Shown here: piece after piece, positions 8,106-15,745 of the stretch | Layout: every line of letters begins with the position of its first letter | How positions within the stretch are numbered: position 1 is the stretch's first letter | NCBI GenBank assembly: GCA_016840025.1 | Contig: JAEOTF010000514.1 | Span: 1 to 17,568 of the forward strand | Origin: Candidatus Hodarchaeota archaeon | GTDB taxonomy: Archaea > Asgardarchaeota > Heimdallarchaeia > Hodarchaeales > YT1-039 | DNA length: 17,568 nt | Direction of reading: 5' to 3' | Made by a program: the position numbers and the translations under genes | The notes under the pieces: model-generated | What the model was told of the DNA's origin: nothing | What the model saw: only the letters and a program-made list of their open reading frames with translations | Database searches by the model: none

Positions 8106-8129
8106 TTTTTAAAGACTAACTCTTAGTCT
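8106..8129 (-). promoter_or_regulatory. TATA box with overlapping 17-bp palindrome (GTPase operon promoter)
   Basis: On the minus strand TTTAAAAA (8113-8106) is a plausible TATA box, which would put transcription start near 8083-8087 and leave a leader of about 40 bases. The perfect dyad AGACTAACTCTTAGTCT (8113-8129; arms of 7, centre CTC) abuts the TATA box. It covers the position where TFB contacts the BRE. A repressor bound there would block promoter assembly. The dyad is seen; its role is inferred. Confidence 0.5.
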
Positions 8130-8350
8130 GTACACCAAATTCGTCGATATTAAGTAAAATTAAGTCTATAACTGCATTCTAGTTCTATTTTCATATTAAC
8201 TTTAGCTTTCTCATCTATTTTTCTATCATACTCGAAAAGAAGTTTTAAGAGAAGGCAGAGTGGACTCTAATGTGAAATTCTGTCATTCTTATATTATTGT
8301 GTTTTGAAGAACTGCAATGGATTGTTGTACGTTAATTACAGGCATTCGAC
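8130..8350. other. AT-rich spacer between the CoA-transferase and GTPase operon
   Basis: Nothing gene-like is visible. The only small minus-strand frame (14 codons) lacks a ribosome-binding site. No clear hairpin or T-tract terminator for the CoA-transferase gene was found. Confidence 0.45.
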
Positions 8351-10285
8351 TTAAAGGGGAAAAGAAATAGTTACAGAATCAAAATGGCGTTGGCTATGTA
8401 CTTCTTTCGCTGCTTTGTAGAAAACTGCTATCATTGCCTTACTCTCTTTCATGACTTCCGCTATAAATCCTTGTATACCGCGTGCTTTAGCAATTCGCAT
8501 TAGATAATTTAGTAGAAATGTACCTATTCCTTGTCCCTGATAGTCATCTCGAACTAAAAAAGCGACTTCCGCATAATTTGTGTTTCGATTCAAATAGTAC
8601 TGCCCAATAGCGATCATATCTTGCGTATCAGGCGCTCTCGGGTCACCAACTAGTCCTACTATAGCCATTTCTTCTTCATAGTCGATGTGACATAACCCTT
8701 GCACCTTTTCATGAGGCCAAGCTTGAACCATGGAGAAGAAACGTTGTAGTACTGTTTCATCAGATGAAGAATAGAGCAAATTTTTGAGCATATCTTGGTC
8801 TGTAGATTTAATAGGACGAAATAGGATTGGTGGATCAAATATGTTTGATACAATCTCCAAATTTTCTGGATAGAAAACCCCCGTAGCAAGTGGTGGTAAT
8901 TGATGTGGATGAACATAATGAAATTCTTTCGCTTTTTCTAACAATTCTTCTCGAAATTTAGGATGAGCAATACTAATCAGAGCTAATACTCTTTTTCGAA
9001 TTGATTTTCCATAAAGGGACGCAATTCCGTATTCGGTTACTACAAAACGCACGTCACCACGTGTTGTTACAACTCCAGCCCCAGGGCTCAAATAAGGGAC
9101 AATACGAGAAATTGTGCCATCTTTAGCGGTAGAAGGAAGTGCAATAATCGGTTTTCCCCCTTTACTACGACGTGCTCCCCGCATAAAATCCGCATGACTT
9201 CCAATACCGCTATATAAATATGTACCAATAGACTCTGCACAAACTTGACCAGTTAGATCTACTTCTAAAGCGCCATTGATAGCACATAGTTTCTTATTTT
9301 GCGCAATAACGAACGGGTCGCTAACATAAGAGGCAGGATAAAATTCGCACATAGGATTACAATCTACAAAGTCATAAAGTCTTTGAGAACCTGCGCAAAA
9401 AGAAGCGATGCTTTTTCCTCTATGAATACTCTTTTTTGTGTTGGTTACAACACCCATCCTGATTAATTCATGAATTCCATCCGAAAAAAGCTGCGTATGA
9501 ATTCCTAAATCCTCTTTTTCACTGAGATAACGTAGTAGTGCATTAGGAACCTGGCCCATTCCAGCTTGTATCGTTGACCCATTCCCAATAAGCTGGGCTA
9601 CATTTTGCCCAATTCGATGTGCAGTTTCTGAAGGTGGAGGTGGTATAGCTTCTAAGAGAGGTACATCATTAATAACCATGTGATCTATTTCAGACACATG
9701 GATGAAGGAAGCTCCAAATGTATAGGGCATATGGGGATTTACTTCGACGATAAGGGTTTGGGTATTTTCCGCAGCAGCTTTAGAGATATCTACACTAATA
9801 CCTAGTGAGCAATAGCCATATCGGTCAGGTGGGGTTACTGTAAGAAATGCAACATCAATTGGAATTATCCCATCTTTAAATAACTGTCCAATCTCTCTCT
9901 GAAGAACAGGTGTATAATCTCCTCTTCCTTCATTAATTGCTTTCCGAACATTTTCACCGATGACGAACGCATTCGTTCTAAATGCATTGCCATTACCTAA
10001 TTCTGGATCTGTATATGGCGCTTCTCCTAATGTCAGAAAATGAATGATCTCAATATCAGATAACTTATTAGCATTATTAGCAAGTGTTTTAATTAGTTTA
10101 GAAGGATTTCCACATCCACTCTGAATAAAAATCCGATTTCCACTTTTTATTTCTTTACCAAGAGTTACCTCTGCTGTAGTTAGTTTACTTGAATATTTAA
10201 TTTTCCAATCAGGATCAATAAGACCTTCTCTCAAGTTGGTGTTTCTCCATTGGATCGATCTGATATTTCCATAATATAATAACAA
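8351..10285 (-). CDS. CoA-transferase (acetyl-CoA hydrolase family) fused to GNAT domain
   Basis: A 644-residue cytoplasmic fusion. Residues about 27-475 match the acetyl-CoA hydrolase/4-hydroxybutyrate CoA-transferase family, which moves CoA between acyl groups through a glutamyl-CoA intermediate. Typical segments are SGCGNP (56-61), AGMGQVPNAL (241-250), GIHTQLFSDG (261-270) and the C-terminal ALPSTAKDGTISRIVP (382-397). In relatives such as AbfT the catalytic Glu lies in the HSEM-type motif; here that position reads Gln (Q265). Residues about 488-640 are a GNAT acetyltransferase domain, with the acetyl-CoA motif QGQGIG (583-588). The same fusion order is known in bacteria. The TTG start at 10285 has no ribosome-binding site and lies by a TATA-like stretch. 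TTG at 10234 (residue 18), with GGAG upstream, may be the real start; the conserved part begins only near residue 25. Confidence 0.88.
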   Translation of the reverse strand: MLLYYGNIRSIQWRNTNLREGLIDPDWKIKYSSKLTTAEVTLGKEIKSGNRIFIQSGCGNPSKLIKTLANNANKLSDIEIIHFLTLGEAPYTDPELGNGNAFRTNAFVIGENVRKAINEGRGDYTPVLQREIGQLFKDGIIPIDVAFLTVTPPDRYGYCSLGISVDISKAAAENTQTLIVEVNPHMPYTFGASFIHVSEIDHMVINDVPLLEAIPPPPSETAHRIGQNVAQLIGNGSTIQAGMGQVPNALLRYLSEKEDLGIHTQLFSDGIHELIRMGVVTNTKKSIHRGKSIASFCAGSQRLYDFVDCNPMCEFYPASYVSDPFVIAQNKKLCAINGALEVDLTGQVCAESIGTYLYSGIGSHADFMRGARRSKGGKPIIALPSTAKDGTISRIVPYLSPGAGVVTTRGDVRFVVTEYGIASLYGKSIRKRVLALISIAHPKFREELLEKAKEFHYVHPHQLPPLATGVFYPENLEIVSNIFDPPILFRPIKSTDQDMLKNLLYSSSDETVLQRFFSMVQAWPHEKVQGLCHIDYEEEMAIVGLVGDPRAPDTQDMIAIGQYYLNRNTNYAEVAFLVRDDYQGQGIGTFLLNYLMRIAKARGIQGFIAEVMKESKAMIAVFYKAAKEVHSQRHFDSVTISFPL

Positions 10286-10673
10286 ATGTAGTTATTGTTG
10301 AATAAATCTGGTTATCGTGTTTATTGGCCGTTTCTAGGAGTTATGGATTTTCCCACAAGTTCAGTTATGAAGGAAAGATTCTGTAATTCCATACTTATAA
10401 TAAATTTACTAAATTATTAGAAATCTTTTTTATTTGGCTTATTCTAATCTTTTTACTAGAAGATGGGTTTATAGGGAATAATTGAAAAGAATTTCTTTGA
10501 GATAAATCTGTTGTATTCATTTATTACTTCCGATGAAATTCTGCTTCTTCAAAATCGATTAGATAAAAAATTCTCAGAAAAATTATGAAATATAGATAGA
10601 AAGAAAGATTTTTCTATAAACATCGCAATACCTCTTTTTAACGTAAAAAGTTACTTAATTTGGAGGAAAGGTT
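10286..10673. promoter_or_regulatory. Divergent intergenic region with two dyads before the membrane gene
   Basis: A 388-base AT-rich gap between divergent genes. The half next to the plus-strand gene holds an inverted repeat ATAGAAA/TTTCTAT (10596-10602 and 10611-10617). It runs into TATAAA (10615-10620), a likely TATA box. It also holds a perfect dyad CTTTTTAACGTAAAAAG (10634-10650; arms of 7, centre ACG), which spans the start of transcription expected from that TATA box. GGAGGA at 10662-10667 is the ribosome-binding site. The rest shows nothing clear; a 25-codon frame at 10343-10420 is not convincing. Confidence 0.45.
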
Positions 10674-11069
10674 ATGTCTGTCGTAGAAAAACTTCAAGAA
10701 GACGCGGGAAAAATCATCGTGATTTTAGGAGCTCTTCTAGCAATTATATGCATTTTTATAGATTGGACTGGAACACAAACTGGCCTTGATTACGGACTAG
10801 ATCCGCCAGGTTTTGCTGATTACGGATTTGCTCCCTTATTGGTACTATTAGGGGCATTAATAGCTCTTATACTAGTAATCCTTATTATATTAGAGGTAGT
10901 TCCTTTAGGACAACAAATGCAGCAAATCATCTTAGTAATTTTAGGAGCAATATGCGTAATTGGGGTTGCTCTTTTCTACTATGATTTTACAGAGCTGGGT
11001 CCAATTCTGGGTTTAGTTGGTGCTATGTTAATCATTTATGGTGCCCTTTTCGCATCACTTAGAAAATAA
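10674..11069 (+). CDS. Small four-helix membrane protein, unknown function
   Basis: A 131-residue integral membrane protein that I do not recognise. Four hydrophobic segments lie at about 12-30, 52-75, 82-102 and 108-127. The loop between the first two (31-51) holds repeated Gly/Asp/Tyr residues and a PPGF motif and probably faces outward. The N-terminus starts with a short charged helix (VEKLQEDAGK). The ATG is well supported by GGAGGA six bases upstream. A T-rich terminator follows. It converges with another small membrane gene of similar size, but the two sequences are not visibly related. Function cannot be named. Confidence 0.75.
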   Translation: MSVVEKLQEDAGKIIVILGALLAIICIFIDWTGTQTGLDYGLDPPGFADYGFAPLLVLLGALIALILVILIILEVVPLGQQMQQIILVILGAICVIGVALFYYDFTELGPILGLVGAMLIIYGALFASLRK

Positions 11070-11082
11070 ATATTCCTTCCCC

Positions 11083-11112
11083 TATTTTTTTTCTTTTCCT
11101 TACTTTTTTCTC
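11083..11112 (+). terminator. T-tract terminator after the four-helix membrane gene
   Basis: Two T-rich runs (11084-11098 and 11103-11112) begin 14 bases after the stop codon, with no strong stem. Archaeal termination commonly uses such T-tracts alone. Confidence 0.5.
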
Positions 11113-11134
11113 TTATACTGACTATATTGGGGTG

Positions 11135-11587
11135 TTATTTGTGATTACTGAGCCTGTTATGTATCTTAGTCCCAAATATGCCGCCAATTGTAGCTATCCC
11201 ACCAAGGATCGCTAATCCAACTGCAAGAACCACAGTTGCTATCGCTGCACCTAGAAGCATAATAAATACGATTATTAAACCAATATCTTCTAATGGGTCT
11301 GATTCCTCTCCTAACAAATCCTGTCTAACTTCTTCAGCCGAAAGAAAGAGCATCCCTGCTATTAATAACGTTCCAATAATGATTAGGAGACAGAGAGTGA
11401 AGATAACCGACTTAACATCTTCTCCCACAATTATTCCTCCTGCTACTCCCGCTAAAAAGAAAGTTATTATAATAATTGGTAGAATCATATCAGAAGATTC
11501 TTCAGGGAGAGATTGAGCCAGAGCTAATCCTCCAATGACAATAAGAATCATCACTATTGCTGAAAATATCTTGCCTACAAATCCCAT
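11135..11587 (-). CDS. Small multi-pass membrane protein, unknown function
   Basis: A 150-residue integral membrane protein without a family I know. Hydrophobic segments lie at about 7-25, 33-55, 60-83 and 101-140; the last is long enough for two helices, so four or five passes are possible. An acidic loop (84-100: EEVRQDLLGEESDPLED) separates the last segments. The tail (IHNRLSNHK) is basic and probably cytoplasmic. The ATG at 11587 lacks a visible ribosome-binding site. An AT-rich GAAAATATTC at 11598-11607 is close enough to suggest a leaderless or near-leaderless transcript. It converges with the previous gene and diverges from the beta-helix surface protein. Confidence 0.7.
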   Translation of the reverse strand: MGFVGKIFSAIVMILIVIGGLALAQSLPEESSDMILPIIIITFFLAGVAGGIIVGEDVKSVIFTLCLLIIIGTLLIAGMLFLSAEEVRQDLLGEESDPLEDIGLIIVFIMLLGAAIATVVLAVGLAILGGIATIGGIFGTKIHNRLSNHK

Positions 11588-11759
11588 TTTATGTCAAAGA
11601 ATATTTTCCCAAACAGTTTAACTAGTTACTGTTCAAGTTTAGTGAAATACTTCAATTGTTAAAAGTATTAGAATCATCCGGACACTTGATAAAGATTGTA
11701 TTAAGTCATAGGAGCATTCTAGCATTTTTTTTCCATTCAGATTGCGTAATTTCGTTACC

Positions 11760-11768
11760 TATATATTA
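11760..11768 (+). promoter_or_regulatory. TATA box of the beta-helix surface protein gene
   Basis: TATATATTA lies about 80 bases before the TTG at 11842. Transcription would start near 11788-11792, leaving a leader of about 50 bases that carries the GGAGGT ribosome-binding site. Confidence 0.5.
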
Positions 11769-11828
11769 TTCTAGCTGAAATCATTTTGTGAAAGTTAAAT
11801 TTCTCAAAAGTATAATGAGAGGTATTAT

Positions 11829-11844
11829 GGAGGTATATCCATTG
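11829..11844 (+). promoter_or_regulatory. Ribosome-binding site deciding a TTG start
   Basis: GGAGGT at 11829-11834 is followed by seven bases and TTG at 11842. Starting here gives a clean signal peptide. The frame stays open back to a GTG at 11788, but that start has no ribosome-binding site and lies about where transcription should begin. Confidence 0.65.
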
Positions 11845-14800
11845 AATATACGAAAAACTAAACTAATTAAGTTCATAATATTGGGTCTATTTCTCTGTTC
11901 AATTAGCTTAAGCTCTTTTAGAAATATTCCTGCTCAAGCACAACCTCCCTCTACAGGAGATTGGGAAATTACAGGAACAGAAGAAATAACCGCTCAAACA
12001 ATCCTAATGAATGGAAGTATTGTGGTAAAATCGGGTGGACGCCTTACATTAAGCGATGTCGACATCATTTTCATGCTAAATGAGAATGGAATGTCTAACG
12101 GAGAATTTAATGTCACTGTGACTGAAAACAGTGTTCTAGTGTTGGATAACGTCAATATTACAACGGATGATCCCACTCTTAGAACCTACTTGTTAGCAGA
12201 TGAGTCATCAACAATCCAAATTGACCAATCTTCTTTTACTAATTTTGGTTATGCTGGACAAAACGCTTTTATCCTAGATCATCTAGTAAATGACAGTTAT
12301 ATCACAAATTCAATGATCGATGGACCCTTTAGCACAGTAAATTATGCAATTCACGTTTCATTTTCAGAAGCACTCCAACTTCACAATTTAGAGATACTAG
12401 GGGGTCGAGGTATATATATTGGACACAGCGCTAACACATCTGTCCAAAATATTCACGTAAGATACAGTTACAACTTAGGAATCTATGCTAATAATGTTAC
12501 AAACCTTATTGTCATAGGCTCTGAGTTTTTAAGTGAAAATTCAACGACTACGACTACCTATGGTTTCTATCTCTATAGTGATGGGATTAACGAAAAGATT
12601 CGTTTTGTAAATAATCTTATCTCTAATAATACCGATGGTGTAACAAGATATGGTGTTTTTATAAGGGGGAAAATGAGGAACGAAGATGACTGTACAATTC
12701 AAAATAACCAAATTACTACTAACGGTCATGGTATCTACTTGGACATAAATGCAAATGGCACGTACATTAACGATAATACAATACAAACACAGACTTCCGG
12801 AATCACTATTGATTCAGTTGATGGAAACGGGACGAAAATCATAAATAACACTGTTTTCAGCAATTCTTACGGATTATATGCCAGTGGAGCTCCAAACTCC
12901 CCTGCACAAATGTTAATTGAAGATAATACGTTTTATTTAAATAATACTGGCGATCATTCTACTCCCTTCATCAGAATCGGGCAATCCAACATCAATTTCC
13001 GGAAAAACACACTCTCATCAAGACTGCCCTATCCTATCGGGATTTATTCACAGGGAGATAATATCACTATCGCGGATATTACTATCCAGAATGCAACCGA
13101 TGTTGGTATTCATGCAGAAGACGGGAATAACATCGATATTACAAATAATGAGATTTTTTCTCCTTCCTCTTATGGCTTGAATACAGGAATCAATGTTACG
13201 AATGTTGAAAATAGTACTATCGCCGGAAATAACATCAATTCCACTTTGTGGAACGGTCTTAAACTTGAAAACACCAATCATACCCAAATATCCTCAAACT
13301 CAATCAGTGAAGGAATAGATGTCGGAATCCTTCCAGAAAATTCACACAACCTTACAATTGCAGATAATGAAATTAGTCGGATTCAACGGTTCGGAATTTA
13401 TCTTTCTGAATCTGGAAATTCTACTATAGAGCACAATGTTCTTGATACTATGCAATATGGTGTCTATTCATACTATAGCTCATTCAATACATTTTTTGAT
13501 AATTCCTTTGTCAATTCTACATATATCAGTATATATTTTCATCATGGGGACTACAATAATTTCTCTAACAATGATATTGATTCCTTTAGCGCAACTTATG
13601 GGATATACATGAATTGGCTGTCTTATAGTAATATTTCATCAAATTTATTGAATGTTAGGGGTGCAACTGCAGTTTATGATTATCAGGGAGATGACAATAC
13701 AATCGATTACAACGAGGTTAGTAAGAACGCTTATACGGGATTTTATTTAGCCTATACTCAGGATATTCTAACGTATAATTTCATTGACACCTGCTTCTAT
13801 GGAGTATATCTATGGTACACCGATAATAACCAGATTAGTTACAATACACTTATTTCCTGTTCATATGGCATTTATGGTTACGCTGCTGATCAAAATCTCC
13901 TAACTTACAATGCTTTTGTAAATAATAATATTGGAGCTTGGCTGGATAACTTCTGTAACGATAACACATTTCATCACAATGATTTTCTCGGAAATTCGTT
14001 ACAAGCTTATGATAAAACTGCTATTGGGGATAATTATTGGAACGAAACAGATACGGGTAATTATTGGTCTGATTATTCGGGACCCGATGTGCAACCCGAA
14101 TTTGGTATTGGAGATGTTCCATATAATATTACAGGGAATACCGCTGATTTCTATCCTTTAGTAGATCCCGCTAATGAAGATGCTCCACCACGAGTAACAT
14201 CACCCGCCGATATTACTTACTATCAAGGAGAAGCTGGGCATATTATCCGTTGGATAGGTTTTGATGTTGATCCTGAGATGTATGTAATAACTAGAAATGA
14301 TTCGGTCATTGAAAGTGATACATGGGATGGTTATAGCCCAATTGAAATAAATGTCGATGGTCTCACTAATGGAACATGGATATATGAATTGTATCTAAAT
14401 GATACAGGCAATCGCAATGTGTCCGATTCGGTGTTTGTTACTGTGCTAATATCAACTACACCTGATAATACACCCCCATTAATCAACAGTCTTGGTGATA
14501 AGGAGATTGAAGCAGGTAGCACAACAGATACGCTAGTCTGGACAGTGAGTGACGAACATCCTGGCTTGTACCAAATTTTTATAGATGATGTTGAAGTAGA
14601 ATCAGACTCATGGACATCTGGTAGCATACAGTTCGTAATAAATACAAATACACTCGGACTGGAGCTCGGAAGTACATATAATGTGACTATTGTTGTATCC
14701 GATACATATGGAAATAGTGTGAATGATACAGTTGAAGTAACTGTAGTGGAAGAAATTTCTGAAGAGTCAGATTTGGTAGAATCTATCTCTGATAATCCAC

Positions 14801-14898
14801 TAGTCTTACTCTTGGGTACAGGCCTTGGTATAATTGGTACTTTTGCTATAATTGGCCTTTTTAAGATCCTTACAAGAGGTAAAGTACCAAAAGACTAG
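11842..14898 (+). CDS. Secreted NosD-type beta-helix protein with Ig-like stalk and membrane anchor
   Basis: From the TTG start this is a 1018-residue surface protein. A signal peptide covers 1-33 (basic NIRKTKLIK, hydrophobic core, AQA cleavage site). About 50-735 is a right-handed parallel beta-helix. It shows many short PbH1-like turns of the type N-x-I-x-x-N (NNQIT, NNTVF, DNEIS), as in NosD and carbohydrate-active surface proteins. The helix closes with GNYWSDYSGPD at 739-749 and GIGDVPYNI, a hallmark ending of NosD-like domains. Two related Ig-like beta-sandwich domains follow (about 782-870 and 878-965; both have ESD-x-W and end in VTV). The chain ends in a membrane helix at about 986-1008 with a basic tail (LTRGKVPKD). 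Asn-x-Ser/Thr sites are frequent, so heavy N-glycosylation is likely. The ligand is unknown; glycan binding or cleavage is possible. A terminator follows. Confidence 0.88.
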   Translation: MNIRKTKLIKFIILGLFLCSISLSSFRNIPAQAQPPSTGDWEITGTEEITAQTILMNGSIVVKSGGRLTLSDVDIIFMLNENGMSNGEFNVTVTENSVLVLDNVNITTDDPTLRTYLLADESSTIQIDQSSFTNFGYAGQNAFILDHLVNDSYITNSMIDGPFSTVNYAIHVSFSEALQLHNLEILGGRGIYIGHSANTSVQNIHVRYSYNLGIYANNVTNLIVIGSEFLSENSTTTTTYGFYLYSDGINEKIRFVNNLISNNTDGVTRYGVFIRGKMRNEDDCTIQNNQITTNGHGIYLDINANGTYINDNTIQTQTSGITIDSVDGNGTKIINNTVFSNSYGLYASGAPNSPAQMLIEDNTFYLNNTGDHSTPFIRIGQSNINFRKNTLSSRLPYPIGIYSQGDNITIADITIQNATDVGIHAEDGNNIDITNNEIFSPSSYGLNTGINVTNVENSTIAGNNINSTLWNGLKLENTNHTQISSNSISEGIDVGILPENSHNLTIADNEISRIQRFGIYLSESGNSTIEHNVLDTMQYGVYSYYSSFNTFFDNSFVNSTYISIYFHHGDYNNFSNNDIDSFSATYGIYMNWLSYSNISSNLLNVRGATAVYDYQGDDNTIDYNEVSKNAYTGFYLAYTQDILTYNFIDTCFYGVYLWYTDNNQISYNTLISCSYGIYGYAADQNLLTYNAFVNNNIGAWLDNFCNDNTFHHNDFLGNSLQAYDKTAIGDNYWNETDTGNYWSDYSGPDVQPEFGIGDVPYNITGNTADFYPLVDPANEDAPPRVTSPADITYYQGEAGHIIRWIGFDVDPEMYVITRNDSVIESDTWDGYSPIEINVDGLTNGTWIYELYLNDTGNRNVSDSVFVTVLISTTPDNTPPLINSLGDKEIEAGSTTDTLVWTVSDEHPGLYQIFIDDVEVESDSWTSGSIQFVINTNTLGLELGSTYNVTIVVSDTYGNSVNDTVEVTVVEEISEESDLVESISDNPLVLLLGTGLGIIGTFAIIGLFKILTRGKVPKD

Positions 14899-14938
14899 AG
14901 ATTATCTCTCTTAAGAACTTTTTTCCCTTTTTTTTCTT
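14897..14938 (+). terminator. Hairpin plus T-tracts after the surface-protein gene
   Basis: AGAGATTATCTCT (14897-14909) forms a short stem from the stop codon onward. T-runs follow at 14919-14924 and 14928-14935. Together they make the clearest terminator in the window. Confidence 0.6.
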
Positions 14939-15221
14939 ATCCTCAAACAAAAAACAAGCAGATATAATTACGTGAATGGTTTAATTAAGTAAATAATCTT
15001 TAAGGCTTTTTCAGGAATCTACTTTATCAAAACTACATAGAATAATAAGTAAAACTCGTTTAAAAGGAATGCATTGATATAGAAATCTATTAAACTTTAA
15101 ATTAAGCTATAACTTTATCTATCTAAAGTTACCTCTTTATCATTAAACTGAAATGAACGAGAGAAATAAAAAGAATCCAATTTCCTTTCCCTTTAGCTGA
15201 TAGAATGGAGTTAGAAACGTC
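14939..15221. promoter_or_regulatory. AT-rich upstream region with an 8-bp inverted repeat
   Basis: Apart from the previous terminator this gap has no gene. A perfect inverted repeat, TAACTTTA (15110-15117) and TAAAGTTA (15124-15131) with a six-base centre, lies about 90 bases before the next gene. A third similar half-site, AAACTTTAAA, starts near 15092. AAATAAAAAG near 15165-15173 may be the TATA element. GGAG at 15207-15210 is the likely ribosome-binding site. Confidence 0.4.
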
Positions 15222-15686
15222 GTGGAACAAAATTCTTCGATACTACTAGATGAAAAAATCAAAGGTACGCTTTATTCGCTTAGAATTTCCCAACACGATA
15301 AACAACAAGCTCATTTTGATTTAATAATGAGAGGTCGCTGGACTTGGGCGAGTACAGAGTGTACTACATTGACTGAACCAGAAATAAGATTCCACATGCT
15401 AAAGATTATGGAAACTATAGGGGATGCAATCTCCAAGTCACACGCAGAAGAATTGACCAATAAAGTTCTATCTTTGTTTCTTCCTGAATTTAAGCAAGAA
15501 ATGCCTATAGAAACTCCTTCACCAGTCCCATCTAGCGATTTAAAGGAGCTACAAATAGTCATTAGCCACTTACAAAACTTAGAGCAAAATATTCAGCTTC
15601 TTGACTCTAAAATGGAAGCTATTTTAAAACAGATTGGAGAGCTAGGGGATAAATTTCATCAATTAGAAATTCGGATGGGCTCCTAA
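15222..15686 (+). CDS. Unknown 154-aa protein with C-terminal coiled coil
   Basis: I do not recognise this protein. It is 154 residues, soluble, with no signal peptide. Residues 1-90 are mixed, with a strand-like LRISQHDKQQAHFDLIMRG followed by helices at about 50-88. A Pro/Ser-rich linker (95-106) leads to a long amphipathic helix at 107-152, with heptad-spaced Leu/Ile, typical of a coiled coil that dimerises. The start is GTG, the only start in frame after a stop at 15201. Its GGAG lies eleven bases away, which is long. The next gene begins 59 bases later in the same direction, so the two are probably co-transcribed. An adaptor or regulator role is possible but not shown. Confidence 0.65.
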   Translation: MEQNSSILLDEKIKGTLYSLRISQHDKQQAHFDLIMRGRWTWASTECTTLTEPEIRFHMLKIMETIGDAISKSHAEELTNKVLSLFLPEFKQEMPIETPSPVPSSDLKELQIVISHLQNLEQNIQLLDSKMEAILKQIGELGDKFHQLEIRMGS

Positions 15687-15745
15687 AGAAAGATAAGGTA
15701 TGGTTGTCCTTAAAACCAAGGGTGTAACATATTCGAGGTGCTAAA

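Noticed and set aside
10343..10420. 25-codon reading frame with AGGAG just before the ATG
   Set aside because: The spacing between AGGAG and ATG is only two bases, and the peptide has no recognisable features.
12000..14000. Short repeated AATAAT/AATAAC-type stretches as a CRISPR or tandem repeat
   Set aside because: They encode the Asn-rich turns of the beta-helix and have no constant repeat length or spacers.
14331..14627. 98-residue minus-strand frame inside the surface-protein gene
   Set aside because: It lies antisense to the Ig-like domains, has low-complexity Ser/Thr/Val content and no ribosome-binding site.
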